From positions 65,646,231 through 65,710,230 of the forward strand of contig OY740768.1 in NCBI GenBank assembly GCA_963513935.1: a stretch of 64,000 nt of DNA, given 5' to 3'. Shown piece by piece: positions 38,401 to 51,687 of this stretch; position 1 is the first letter of the stretch, and the number at the start of each line of letters is the position of its first letter. A program made the translations under genes and the position numbers. The notes under the pieces were generated by a model, which saw only the letters and a list, made by a program, of their open reading frames with translations, was not told where the DNA came from and searched no databases. This stretch comes from Aphrophora alni. Taxonomy: Eukaryota > Arthropoda > Insecta > Hemiptera > Aphrophoridae.

Positions 38401-38598
38401 CCAAGCCCTCAGTACGGGCGTGGCAACCCACTTGCTGAATTTACACATTTCTTTCGTATATTCTTGGGTTAGATATTTCTCTTCATCTTTCCTATAAGAT
38501 CTTTCTTGTTCTCTTCCGCATCTGTCGCTATCAGCTTGAGGACTTTATCTCCTTTTTTATAAGACAATGAGGACCAAGAGGTTTTTCGCCTTTAAAAA
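38401..38598 (-). mobile_element. Dispersed family 1, copy D
   Basis: On the minus strand it starts TTTAAAGGCGAAAAACCTCT, then TGGTCCTCATTGTCTTATA. It has CTGATAGCGACAG in place of CTAATAGCGTCAG, then AAGATGAAGAGA, AACCCAAGAATA and GCCCGTACTGAGGGCTTGG. The 5' half is the best preserved of all copies; the 3' half is diverged. Confidence 0.7.
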
Positions 38599-38931
38599 AC
38601 AAAAACAAAATAAATAAATTAAAAAATTTAATAAAATTGTCCAAATAAATTTAGTCAGACAGTAACTGAATATTACACAACTACATGTAAGGGTTAGGTT
38701 ATTAAAATGCCAGTTATAAATTAAAATAAACATTATCTTAACATAATCAGTTAAATAATATTATCAGCTAATGAACAAAGGCTATTATGTTGGTGATGAG
38801 TTGGAGTTAACAAAAGTGAGGTTAATAAACTAGGGTATTATGTAATGACTAATAAGTCTTTTATAAATAATCCTCAACTCTTACTTTAAATGAGTCAGCA
38901 ACTTAAATGTGTCTGTTTAAGGCAGTTTATG

Positions 38932-38934
<3 letters not shown>

Positions 38935-38986
<52 letters not shown>
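38935..38986. repeat. (TA)n microsatellite
   Basis: Pure AT/TA repeat of about 52 bp. Confidence 0.97.
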
Positions 38987-38988
<2 letters not shown>

Positions 38989-39505
38989 TCATTGTAAATA
39001 CTCAGTTTAAACTAATTTGAACATATTTTTTCAGATTGAATGAAAACATAATTCATCAACGTTAACAGGGCAAACTTGAATATTAATAATGCTGTTATAA
39101 ATTACAGTAAAACATATTTTAAAGCAAACAGTGAAAAATATGGCGCAGATTTTCTCGAACACGACAATTGAAATACTAATCAAACAATACAATTAGTTGC
39201 CAAAAAATGTTAGTTCGTTAGTAGTCATCAGTAAAAAATTGAAAATGAAAATATAGACACCTACTTACAGTATATTTTTTAGATTATTTTAAACATTATT
39301 TTTATATTTAAATAGGGTATAAACTTCACTAGTGTCATATACTCGCCTTAAGCATAAATATAATAAAATGAAATCAACTTTAATTGACGGCGGTCATGGA
39401 AATTAATTCGATTTTTGGAAATTATTACTTAAGAGAAATTATCATTACTTGTAATTTTGGACTGGTTTGAGTTTTTAATAAAATTAATATCCATATGGCA
39501 ATAAA

Positions 39506-39508
<3 letters not shown>

Positions 39509-39541
<33 letters not shown>
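39509..39541. repeat. (TA)n microsatellite
   Basis: Pure TA repeat of about 33 bp. Confidence 0.95.
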
Positions 39542-39547
<6 letters not shown>

Positions 39548-39589
39548 TTTTGAAAGAATACGTCTCTAAGTCCATTTTTGCTTTTCTAT

Positions 39590-39985
39590 CAATAACTAAC
39601 GAATCGGAATTTTCGGTGAGAAGGGACCAATCGTCTTGTTTGGGTACTGAGCGGCTTTATTTTAGCATAATTTGATAAAAATTGTAAAAGCCCGTATTGA
39701 GAAATAGGAATTTGTGTTTTTTCTTATGGCAGGTAACCACAAATTTTGAAATATTGAAACAATGGAGAAAAAATGGCTCGACATATGACCAAAATATGCC
39801 TACATACCAAAATTGATTACACTTGTTTGGGCTGTGGAGCACTGCTCAGATGAGAGACAGACATAATTCCCAAAACCACATTTTTGAACTCAAAGGACCT
39901 CAAAACGAATATTTCGGCTAAAAACTCGATACCTGTTTTTTTGTCCATTCATAACTTTTTCTATACTGTACTACTGTATAAAGTA
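39590..39985 (+). mobile_element. Dispersed family 2, copy 2
   Basis: The right 220 bp align to 35845-36062 (ACCAAAATATGCCTACATA, TTTGGGCTGTGGAGCACTGC, AGACAGACATAATTCCC, CCTCAAAACG, TTTTTTTGTCCAT). The left part has no counterpart I could align. Ends are undefined; no protein is encoded. Confidence 0.55.
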
Positions 39986-40521
<536 letters not shown>

Positions 40522-40567
40522 CACGCTGCGACTCGCTTCGTTAGTGGGTTCGAGTAGGGTTCTTCTT

Positions 40568-40586
40568 GCCCCACTTTGGAACGCCA
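40568..40586 (-). other. Putative tRNA primer-binding site
   Basis: TGGCGTTCCAAAGTGGGGC begins with TGG (complement of the tRNA CCA end) and lies 2 nt inside the LTR end. That is the usual position for reverse-transcription priming. Confidence 0.6.
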
Positions 40587-40588
40587 CT

Positions 40589-43077
40589 TGCCACGCTGCG
40601 ACTCGCTGTCTGACTTCACGAATTTAAGATTCTTGTTCCCTTTTTTGGAACACTATTATCACGAACTCTTAAACTCGCTGTACGATCACCACCGACTGGG
40701 CGAACCACCTTTCTTTTCAGAGCAAGCGCGGGCAAGGCCAAGATGCTCACTTTTACTTTTTTAAATCAAAGATTTTGCAACTCTTGGCTCTAATAAGTAT
40801 GAGCTTGTCCTCATAAACTTACTAAGTTTTAATTAACGCAAAATTCCCTGAATTTTATCTCAATGCTCGATTATTTAACTCTTTTAATATTAACTCTCTC
40901 TCTCTCCAAGGTCGTGCCTTTTGGGAGAAATCGGCTCTTAAGTTCTGATGATAACTTTTAAAATTTTCAAATTATATTACCAGAGCACATATATAAAATT
41001 TATGTAAAAACAAGGTTAATAGCATACACAGAATGGATATATATTAAAAACACAACAAAATTTGGAAATGAATTATTTGTATATTATTTTCTCTTTTGCA
41101 CAGAAAAATTTTATATTCAAAACTTTTTTAATCACACCAAACAATTTTTGAACAATAACACAACTATTTATTTATTTGACAAAATTAATTAATCTAATAT
41201 TTTCTATATCTTAAACAAAATAACAACGCTTGACTTTTCAGACAGAACCACAAACAGTTTTTCCTGTACTGAAAAAGTCGTATTTAAATTATTAATAATT
41301 TTCAACACCAAAGCAGAGGTTTAAAATGAATTTAATTTTTAATAATTCCCCTAATGACGTTATATTTAAAAAGAAGTTAATATTTGCGAATTATTCCTTA
41401 AGTATAAGATACCTTCACACTTTAATAGAAGTTCTAGTTGGATTTGGAATTTGTTGTATTATTAGGATGATGGTGATGTGATGTTTTCTATCCAGAGTCT
41501 GTAAGCTGCTATGTAGTTGAATGCTGGTATCGAATTCTTCTAAGTCGCCTTGAAGATCGATTAAAGTTGAAATTATTCTAAGTCCAATTAGTAGAGTGAC
41601 AGTTGAATCTTCCTCTCAGCTCAGAGTCGGTTGCAGAAGAAACGTCCTTTCAGCGTCGATTCCAAATCAAAAGTAACCGTCTTTCGACGGTTAAATCTCG
41701 GTCTCCCTGTCAGTGGGAATTAATCCACTTTTCTGGAGCCAATTTTCCTCCCTTTTTGGGAAAAAGGTATTTTCCATATATTATGTGTTTTCAGGCCCTT
41801 TTGGTCTGAAATATTTACACTATATATTTTATTAGTCCTATTTTTTGACTAATGAATAGTTTTCTTCCTTTATTATTAATTAAAACACCTTTTAATTAAT
41901 AATTTATAGTATTTTTTCTTTAACGTTATCTTTGATCCAAGTTGGCAGTATGATGTTTCTGACTTTAGACTCAGCTTGAAGATGCGCACGCAACTTTTCA
42001 TGTTTTTGCATGAAAATCTCTACTTTTGACGTTTTTTCGTTCAACTCGCTATAACTTTCGAACGCTCGAACCGATTTTAAAGTTCCTTTCGGATTCTTCT
42101 TCCTTTCCATCTTGTGGGTCTTGTGGAACTTGATTCATCGCTCTACTACGCTTCGTTCGCGAGTTATCGCCCTTTTCCCGTAATTTGATTTTTCCTCTTT
42201 TCAAATTTTGAGATAAGTCCTTTCTCAAAATTCTTTTGACGAAATCTTGTTCCTCTTCTACTACGACGAAAAACTATGTTTTTACTTTTTACATAACTCG
42301 TTTGGTTGTCGAGTTATTCGCCTTTGAAGTCCTTAAGTTTGTGTCGTATGAGTTTATGTTCATAAAAACCCCCCCATTATATATTATTACTTCTGCTTTG
42401 ATGTTTTACAATTTTACAGGCTAGATACATATAATTATCATTTAACTTTACCCCTTTAACGTTTAATTTAACCGCTTTTGGGCTTTGAAGTTTTACGTTT
42501 TGTAATTATTATATCTCCCTTATTTTATTCTCAAATCTGATTCTAAGTACATATTATTGTGCCCTATTGTGGTCTCTACAATAGTACTTATTATTATTTT
42601 TTAAATGATCCCCCCTTCAACTCAAAAATTCCAAAAAACTCCCCAAGAATGACTTTCTAAGTCCATTCTCACCTGTTAATTATTATTAATTCATATTTTT
42701 TATTTATAATTATTATTAGTTCCCCTCTGAGTTATGACTTTACGTTTTTTGAATTTTGAATTTAAGTTTTTTCCAAATTTTAGGTTTTTGAGCCCCTAGA
42801 AAAACTTGAATAACTTTTTTGTTTTAAATACTTTTAAATTTATTCTTTGATATTCTTAATCGGTTGATTCTACTGTACATTAATTTATTTTAATAATTTA
42901 ATATTTTAATGAAATAAGAAACCAGACGAAACGACTGTACACGATTCAACATGCAGTGTTCGACACCTGTTGCCGTGACGTCATCGCTCCCCCTCGTCCC
43001 TCATCCACTAGCTTTATCGCGGGAATTTAACTTGTTTTAAATGGACTTGAGACGTTTGGCTTTTTCCAAACCGTCGC

Positions 43078-43081
<4 letters not shown>
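40589..43081 (-). repeat. Putative long terminal repeat, 2.49 kb
   Basis: Begins TGTTGCG (minus strand) and ends GTGGCA. About 100 bp from its start is TGACGTCA (42976-42983), a CREB/ATF-type palindrome, in a GC-rich patch that would lie in U3. Two phrases recur on the minus strand: GCGATAACTCGCGAACGAAG (about 42169) and GCGAATAACTCG (about 42325). The minus-strand frame at 41904-42110 (68 codons, Lys/Glu-rich) is not recognised. The length is large for an LTR, so the block may itself contain other insertions. Confidence 0.45.

Positions 43082-43138
<57 letters not shown>
43079..43138. repeat. (CA)n microsatellite, right part of the split tract
   Basis: Perfect CA repeat of about 60 bp, directly at the LTR start. 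Confidence 0.97.
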
Positions 43139-43139
<1 letters not shown>

Positions 43140-43244
43140 TATCTATTTATATTATTTACAATAAATATTTATAAAAAATTGCATGACCTGGATAAATTTT
43201 TAAATAATTAAACTTCCTATTTTGTTCTTTTTGCTAATCTGATT

Positions 43245-43496
43245 AAAATAAAACTTAAACACAAATTTTCACAAATTGAGCGTTTATTTATTCAAATGCG
43301 TTTCAACCTCAAAGTCGCCCACGTCAGTGATGTATGGCCATGCAATAACTAGACTAAACTAAAACTAGTTATTGTAGCTATTTCAGTTGTTTAGATATTG
43401 TAGCTCATACATCATTGAAGATGGCGATTTTATCGTTGAAACGGGTTTGAATAACTAAACGTACTATTTGTGAAAATTTGTGATGTGTTTTATTCT
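43245..43496. mobile_element. Foldback / MITE-like element, about 250 bp
   Basis: The two ends are inverted copies. The left arm has CACAAATTTTCACAAA (43260), TTATTCAAA, CGTTTCAAC and TGATGTAT (43329). The right arm read on the minus strand has CACAAATTTTCACAAA (from 43482), TTATTCAAA, CGTTTCAAC and TGATGTAT, in the same order. Arms of about 90-100 bp with substitutions surround a centre with a further ACTAGTT / AACTAGT-like pair. No coding capacity. Target duplication not resolved. Confidence 0.7.
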
Positions 43497-43559
43497 ATCA
43501 AGTATACTATGTTACACGTCAAGCTCAACATTTATTTATAATGTTATTAAAACAAGAAC

Positions 43560-44342
43560 CCCCAATTTTGAAATTACATAAAAAATAAAAAATACTCTAC
43601 GTAATCCAGAGAATATATTAGTATCCTATAAGATCTCGGCTGAATAATCTCTTACGACATCTACTTATAGTCTGATGGTTGATAAAAAGTTGTAACAGTA
43701 CAAGATCCTCAATGTAGGAATGTGTCTGGGGTAGAGAGGAAAAGAGGGGCCCACACACTTCGTTTGTTGCGTTAGGTTTCAACGGTACAATCCCAATATA
43801 GACCTCAAATGCTTCTGTGTAAACGCCCACCCTACTTTCGTTTTTTTATCGGTGTTAGTAAGAATAAAACGTTTTCAAAATTAAACTTTAAATAATTAAC
43901 TTGTACTTATAATTTAAGAATTAAATGTAGCTAAGCAGTAATTTGTGTACCTAGTTTTCTTGGAATGGATTGTACCGTCAAGCCAGGCTAGGGAAACAAG
44001 TAGAAGGGAGAACACGCCCATTACACTAGACACACTCTTAGTCTGAGGGTACTGTACTACTAGTCCTAGACCGTTGGCTGACAAAAAGAAGCGAATATAG
44101 TTCCTTCCGCGTATTTAAAGATCCACGTTCGCCACTCTTAAAGCTGAGTTCTTTACGTAACATCAAAAGCAAAAGTGCAAATGCAATCAGCCATTTTAAC
44201 GTAATCAGCATAAGACTGTTTTTACTTCCTAGCAATAACTCAAAATATACTAACTCATATTTCGTCATACCTATACAAACTTTAAATAAAAACTCTAATC
44301 CAAAAATCTTCAAAAATAAAAGAGGAATCTTTCCGTAACATG
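43560..44342 (-). other. GC-richer unrecognised segment, possible LTR fragment
   Basis: On the minus strand GGGGGGCA (from 44348) is followed by TGTTACGGAAAG (from 44340), which looks like a polypurine tract next to an LTR start. A frame of 112 codons (44038-44376) crosses this point, with a hydrophobic stretch (LITLKWLIAFALLLLML) and no domain I know. An inverted pair ACGGTACAATCC / GGATTGTACCGT lies at about 43790 and 43967. No matching LTR end or second LTR was found, so the reading is tentative. Confidence 0.2.
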
Positions 44343-44376
44343 CCCCCCGGGGAAAGATATTTTCAGCTATACTCAA

Positions 44377-47300
44377 TGTTTTTGAATAGATTGTTGTAGA
44401 TCCAGTTGAAGTACAAAGATTCCGCTATCTCTGTCCTAAATATCAATTCGATAGTACTGTACATGCATTCACACAAGTTGGGTTACGATATTCAACAAAG
44501 TTTTTATTAATTTGTTACTACTTCACATATTATAAGTTTTATACTACCCTTGCGATTTAAAACTTTTGATATTTCTGTTTATAAATGAGTTGTTCCAGTG
44601 AATGTGGGAAAGTTGTTTGATTTTTGAGTTCACAAACACGGTGATTGGATAATAATACAGTTTTGTTGTGTAAAAAACCATTACCTAAGTGACCTTAAAA
44701 GTAAGTAATAATAAGGAACACTTTTATTCCACTATGTAACCAAGTATTCTCCAAATGACACTAACTCACACATTTTATATAACCGTACCTTTTAATTTTA
44801 ATTGTTGCCCGATTCCATTTCCCTTTTCAGGTACCATTGCAGGCTCCCACATACCTTAATGTAATTCTAAAATTTCTTTTTATTCTACCTACACAAATTA
44901 TAAATACAATCCCAGAGCATGGCATTTAACAAATCTAATGTCGTCTAAATAAAGATGGCCAGTCAAATGTATGCCAGTATAACTATTGAGTTGGCACGTT
45001 TTGCGTTCACGCTGTTGAGTGGTGATACACCAAAGTGTCTGAGCCAATGTTTACTTCCCACATGTACACTTCAACCAAGTGCCGATATTTCTGATCTGTT
45101 TTTAAAACTCCCGTCTCGAAGCCATACTAAATTGAACATGGGATTTAAATGTCACTCACCTTGTTAAAGAAATTGTATTAATCTCTATCTACCTATCCAT
45201 AATTGTTTTATGGTTATTCATTTTATCAGTTGAAATCAAATAAAGTGTACATTGATCTTATCTCTTAATAATTACCTAATGTCCATGGTCACTTAAATAA
45301 AAACCCATATGAAAGGAATAGTTTAAAAAGTTATATAACATATAATGGTTAAATTCCTCTGCTTTCTAAATAAGTTGTAGCTTTCATAAATTTACACTTC
45401 TCTCTGTCTCTGTCTGGCTGGGTTGTTATTTCACCCCTTCGAAACTCGCTCAATCACACAGAGATAATTTAATGTCGAGACCCATGTAATCATGGTGTAA
45501 ATGAACTCTTCTTCAGGCATTTTTCTTTCTTTTACCATAAAATAAAGCCTAGTTTTTTACTTACCAGTTTTCTTTCTTTCTAATTTACTCCTTTTAAATA
45601 AAAAAAATGAAATGAATAACTTGTTGTATACAAAGGCCGGGTTAAAACAATTATTAAAAAAACTGCTTTAAATTAATTATTTCAATTTTGTTTCAACTGC
45701 CATGCGAAATTAAAAAAGTTTTAAAGTTGTAATTTTCTTAAAATCTGTTATAATTTATTTGTAGTTTTTTTTACTTAACATGTTATTGGCACATTTAATC
45801 GTAATCAGTTTGATACTACTTTTTATAAAAACGTTTACTTCTTAAAATTTGAACCTAATTGAGTTTTCTTATGTTATGAAATATTATAGAACAAAAATAT
45901 TGTTTCCAATCGTAAAACCTAAATGATTTTTTCCCCATTTAACTAATTAATTGCATGTAAGTCAGTCAGGTGACCATTTTCATTTTTCATGGCAATTTTA
46001 TTGTTCCAAGTTATGGAGAATAAAATATTTATTTTCTGTTGTAGCTTTTTACTTCGTCAACACAGTGCTTTCCATGAATATCAACTTGAAATTTTCAGAA
46101 TATCAAACGAACATATTTGGTGAATCTTGTAATATATTATTATATATACAGTTATTTGGAGTTGATAGCAAAATTTAGGCCCTTAGCCCCTGAAGGAATG
46201 CTTTCGAAATTATATTATTATTGTCTTTTTTATACAATGGCACAACCAATTTTGATGAAACGTTTTTATTATTCTTTGTTGACCAACCGTAAAACAAATT
46301 GAATCTTTATTCTTTAATAAAAAATATTTTTTAATTTGTTGCAGAAAAAAAAGTAAAAGAAATATAAGTTAATAAAATTAAAATATCTATTTTCTTTATA
46401 AATAAATACATATATCCCGATATATGTATATATTCGTGCAAGCTATTTCTGTTGGTATATTTGTTTTATTAACCTGTTAGGTTGACAGCTATTTTTTTCT
46501 TTAGAAGACAGTGGTTTGCAGTGTAAAGGTGGAGTAAGATAAGCGGCAGTTGTATTTGAAATATTGTAAAATTTTCTTTAGCCTTTCATTATTTTAGGTT
46601 TTTTTGAAAGTTTCCACAAACGTTATCCACCCGTACTATAAAAGGGCGTCACAAAGTGTATAAAATTTTTGTAACAATATATTAGTTTGTTTTTGGAAAC
46701 GTGTAACTGTATATGTACACAAATACTAGTTGTATATAGACATAGAAAACTGACACATCTTGTTGTCTATGTTAGCTTTTATAATATTTTCGTCTTATAA
46801 AAATAATAGTAATCAAATTAGTGTTGTTGTTGGACGTTTAAAACAATGCGTAAAATATATCGAAAATTCTGAATCAAACATAAATGAAAATTTATACTCA
46901 AACTAAAACAAAATCCAAGATACATTACAATAAACATATATATAAATCTCAAAAAATTTTCAATTTCAAAGACAGACAAGAAATGATGTCATATCTTTGC
47001 TTCCCCTTTTTTTCCAAATTAAAAACAAAACAAAATATTTAATCTCATTAACTTCAATCCCAACTAGTCAAAAATTTATTAAAATCATGTTTCATATTCA
47101 GTTGCAGCAAATGTCATTACAGAAGCTGTCATTTATAGAGGACTATTTAAGTCCTCGTTACACTTGCTAAGTTAAACAAAAACTGAAACCTGCCAAGACA
47201 TCGTACCCACCTAAAAAAATCACAAGCGGTGTTCGAATTATAATCTGAAAACAAACAGTAAGACGTTGCATTTTATAGAAATAGAAAAGTTACAAACTTT

Positions 47301-47613
47301 GCTGTTTTAGCTCTTTTGGAAATGTTTGAATATAAATGTAAAAAAAACTACTATTATGTTTTTTCAAAATATATATTTTGTTGTTTTTTAATCAAATTAC
47401 ATAAAGTTTTATTGTTTTACTTTTTTTGGTTCATTTCAAACAACAATTCAGTGTTTGAGGATTATTAAAACAGTGATCATGGACTGATTTCTATTTCAGA
47501 TGCCCTTCCAATAAGTTCTAGTACTGGAACAAACCCCACAAGTGTCGTAAAACATGATATATGGAACTTGTTAATTTATAAATAGTCGAACAACCAATTG
47601 ATGGAGAGCAGTT
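44377..47613. other. AT-rich stretch, no gene recognised
   Basis: The plus frame 44955-45167 (70 codons, MASQMYASITIELARFAF...) lies in a slightly GC-richer patch but shows no motif. The frames at 45951-46302 are AT-driven. Nothing else was found. Confidence 0.45.
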
Positions 47614-47787
47614 CTAATAATAGCTTTCTATTTGCAATGCTTCATAAATAATTACTCCTATATAATACTCCAGCTGTGTGCTGGAAGTGAACTTCACTAC
47701 CATGCCTTCAGGAGGTACATTCTTGCTCAAAACATCTCCAGCATGTATTGATAGTTTGACAACAATGGCTTTGTATGACTTAAACAA
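47614..47787 (-). pseudogene. Unrecognised 57-codon coding-like remnant
   Basis: The minus strand gives a frame with KLSIHAGDVLSKNVPPEGMV, VKFTSSTQLEYYIGVIIYE and ESYY before a stop. The composition (balanced charge, alternating hydrophobics) looks more protein-like than the AT-driven frames around it. It is flanked by stops and has no clear start, so it would be a fragment, perhaps of a transposon protein. I do not recognise the family. Confidence 0.2.
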
Positions 47788-49029
47788 TCAGATACTTTAA
47801 AATTATGCTTTTGTTAATCACAACGAAGAATGTATCTCGAAGGCATACGCTCTAGCAACTTACTAGGGTACAAGGTCTTGCAGAAGAGTCAAACTGAGTA
47901 GTTGTTGGAACTTTCTCTATGGCTAGTTGCAATTTAGAAAACAAAATCTAGTCCATTTTAGAAAATGTTTTTCTGAATTTTAACAAATTCATATTTGTGC
48001 AAAAAATTATATAAACTGTTTTCTATATACGCTTAAATGAGACATTTGCGTACAAAATGACCAGATGTTATCGCTTTTTTGTTGCTTGTCTGTGACATTT
48101 AAAATTTCAATAAAAATTTTTTAAAAAATTTGATAAAGATTTGGTTTTAGCCTATCTCAAATCATAATCCATAAAAAAGTCCGAAAATGCCCAGAAAATT
48201 TGTTTCTACATCCAAAAAGGCTTAACCGATTTTCATGTATTTAATCTCTTTCTTGAGTTATAAAGTTGTAGATGTAAAGCCCGATTTGAAAATTTGTCTT
48301 CTAAAAAGTAAAGAGCTACTGATTAATTTAGCTAAAATTAAACCCTTCTATACCTACTTTTCGTCCATAAAAAATCTTGCAGACTAAATAAATAAAATAT
48401 ATAAATTTATATATTTAAATATTTATAACACTCTCTAATCCCACGACTATTGATAACCTAAACAAATTTATGACACTGACTTTCTTTATATTTTAATTGA
48501 TACTGGAAAGTATAAACGTATAAGTACTTCTTGATTTGTTACATTTCTGTCTTATTTTTGATATAATATTTGCCAATTTAACTTATCTAACAGATTGTGT
48601 GTCCTTGAAGCGGGAAAGTTGCATTGTTTCTTTCCTTATTAACCAATGAGAAAGATTTTCATTTAGTAACAAAAATTCGACCACATTTTGTATCTCAAAA
48701 TTCTCTCAAAATTCAGTAAATTTTTTGAATGTCCATATGTGGTTGATTTCTTTAGAACACTTTGGAATCGATTCTGACAAACTGTATATCACTCATCAAT
48801 GACTGGGATGAATTCTTAAACCACGCACACACACATACCTATTTCTTCTTATATTGGTTGTTTGTAGCTGATATTCTTGGTTTATTATTTATAACATAAT
48901 ATTACTGAGTAAACTCGCATTGCTCGTTTAAATGTTAAATTTAACCTTATCACCTTTAAATATATCTGGATTTCATTAAAATCGGTTCTTTTGTACAGCA
49001 TGTCCTATCAGCAGTACTATGGTAATAAA

Positions 49030-49034
<5 letters not shown>
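47788..49034. other. AT-rich stretch, nothing recognised
   Basis: No supported frame. Short CAC repeats near 48825 only. Confidence 0.5.

Positions 49035-49077
<43 letters not shown>
49035..49077. repeat. (TA)n microsatellite
   Basis: Pure AT/TA repeat of about 43 bp. Confidence 0.97.
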
Positions 49078-49079
<2 letters not shown>

Positions 49080-51121
49080 AGTATAAAAAATGTTTTCGCT
49101 AATATTTTGTTTATTACAATATTATTCTGAACACAATAGAACGTATCAATTTATCAAAAAAATAGAAACACTTAGTATAAGTAATCACAACAAACAATCG
49201 ATGAATACGAAATGTAACTGTCGCACTAACTGTAAAAATCCAATACAATTTTATGAAAATGTCATCAATATTTTGAAATAACATTTTTAATAAAGATAAT
49301 AGCGAAATTTGTTGGTGCCATTAGTTTTGCCTTAAAAAGCCCTTTAATTTGATATGATTTCTTGCCAAAAATACCGAGTTGGCAAACCCAGATCAATGAG
49401 TGAAGTTATTTTTGACCCAAGGTTTCATTTCTTTGTCACATGTCTCGTAGGTATTTATATACTAATTGCAATCATTTAATTATTTATTCACTCTAATAAT
49501 AAAGCATTACGTCACTTACGTATGTTCTCCTGTAGGTATCCATTAAGAATTCAGACGCCGTGAAGTAATTCACGGACTCTCGGCTTCCAGAGCTAACTTC
49601 TATTATTAATGCTTAAAGTTTCTTTCACAAATTAATTATGCATATAAAACTTTGTCAATTACATTATTTTTTACACACACACACACATTGTAAACTATAA
49701 AACATATTGATAATGTAATATATCATTACAATAAAACATAATATCCTAAACATATTGTTTTTTTTATGACAGAGTTTTAGAGGCTGTGGAGAAGCTGCAT
49801 TTTAGTTTTTGTCAATGGTTGAAAATCAGTGTTTTCCTTTTATAAACTTGTAGTATTGTGTTTATTATCTGATAGAATGTAGGTTAATATTGAGAAGTAT
49901 GGTACTTAGTGACTGTTATTAACGCATCTTTTTTCTCGTTTTGATAACAATAATCCTTAATATTCTCGGTGTGATCTTGAAATATTGCCGTCACATGTGC
50001 CCTAATGGATTAAACTTCTTTTTTTTAAACGCTGATTTCAGTGACACAATCAGTTTTTGTTATTGTATATGAAAGTTGTGAAATTTGACTTTTGTAATAC
50101 TACCAAAGGCACATTTAACATTTTGGACAATTTGTAATTCATAATACTGCACAAATCTTTAAATTTCATCTCAGTATTGGAACCTGTGTTATATAATAAT
50201 AGCATCAAAGTATTCTGAAATTAATAACATCTCAAATGTCATATATTTTTATAAAATAGTTATCAATTTGAATGCCGTAAACAAACAAAAGTAGATAAAG
50301 AGAAACAGGTTCCACTATTGACATGAAAGGTGAAATCTTAAACAGTATCATTTTGTTACATATAGTTTAAAACATTTAATGTGCCCTATTTAGACCTATT
50401 TAAACTAATAATCTGTTCACAATACAATTTGTATTTTAAAACAAATAAATTCAAATTTAACTAATGCTTATGTTTACAGCCGGGAATCAATTTGTTTTTC
50501 AATTTTTTTTTGGAATTTATCACTTACATCAAATCTTTTCTATTTATACCCAAATACAAAATGTATAATTCACGATTATTTATGGTTGTAATTTGACTTT
50601 TTAAAGATTCCGATTTTATAAAATGTTTAGCTTTTTTTATGATTTACTGGGCACAAAGTTTCGTTAAATTCTATAGATTAAAATTTTCAAATCTTGGTAG
50701 GGTGTATTTATATTTAGACTACAGGTACAGGTTTAAGAATTGCAAGTCATGATTTCTCACTTTTACTAAAGATATTTTTTTAATTAGTTTTTTTCACGTA
50801 TTTTAACATTGGTAAAAATTAAAGTCTGTAAAAGAATTATACACTTACGTTTAAAAAAGTTAAAATAAGGTTATTTTTGTCAATTTCGGAATAACCAGTA
50901 AAATGTTCAAAGATTTTTTTTTTCACGCCTTGGAATAGCTGTAGTAAAGTGCTTAACCACATGCACGCTACTCTATTTGCTCGATTTGACAACTTGGCTA
51001 GAGTCGTTTATGTTGATGTTTATCTTTAAATATAGAATTTATTTGCTATGCTCGTGTCGTTGAATTAACTCTAAAGACCTCATAGTATGTTCAACATAAC
51101 CTTAACTTCTACTTGACACAG
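49078..51121. other. AT-rich stretch, no gene recognised
   Basis: The 63-codon frame at 49090-49281 is Asn/Lys/Ile-rich with no motif. A perfect hairpin CCGTGAA-GTAA-TTCACGG lies at 49558-49575. A short (CA)n lies at about 49674-49687. Nothing else was found. Confidence 0.5.
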
Positions 51122-51157
51122 TCTGAAGAAGTATTGAGAAGAGAAAAGCTAATGGAG
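51122..51157 (+). other. Candidate 36-nt microexon
   Basis: Preceded by CTTAACTTCTACTTGACACAG (acceptor-like, ending CACAG) and followed by GTAAGA directly after GAG (donor-like). The 36 nt make twelve codons in phase 0: SEEVLRREKLME, a charged, helix-like peptide. The length is a multiple of three, so skipping it would keep the frame. No protein match is recognised and no neighbouring exon was found. Chance pairing of splice-like sites in AT-rich DNA is common. Confidence 0.25.
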
Positions 51158-51687
51158 GTAAGAACATCTAAGAGTGGTAAACACACAATTGTATGTATAA
51201 TTAAGCATTCAATGTGACCAGTACCTGATTGTACAATTACTAAGGTAAATAAACGGTCACAAACATTTCACATGTCTTTATGCACACAGACACACACAAC
51301 GACAATATTAATAAACATTTTCTCTGCATCAAAATACGTTGGACCTATATATGGAGTGAGAAAGTAAAAAGACCCTTGAAGTTGTTCTTATTAAATGAAA
51401 GAATTGTTTAAGTTACTGTGACTTGATAAAGCAAACCACTGTCTTATTCCTAAATCAAGCCCCCATTTGCTATCTAGGCTCTTATGTGCCTTAACTTGAA
51501 AATGTTAGAGTACCTTGGGAGAGCACAATAATGGCCGGGTTCATTAATGCCTCCAATCGTTTAGCTCGGCAGACAGCCCTACAGAGTATGATGGTTGTCC
51601 ACTAAGCGTACCTAGTATTTTATTGAATAGTTTATAGCGACGATGGTCGAGCCTCACTTAAGTTTCCCCCAATTATTTCATTATAAC
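51158..51687. other. Non-coding stretch, slightly GC-richer near 51530-51660
   Basis: No frame or repeat recognised; leads into dispersed family copy E. Confidence 0.45.

Larger units (their letters stand above)
38599..39589. other. AT-rich stretch with two (TA)n tracts
   Basis: Contains (TA)n at 38935-38986 and 39509-39541. No frame or domain is recognised elsewhere in it. Confidence 0.6.
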
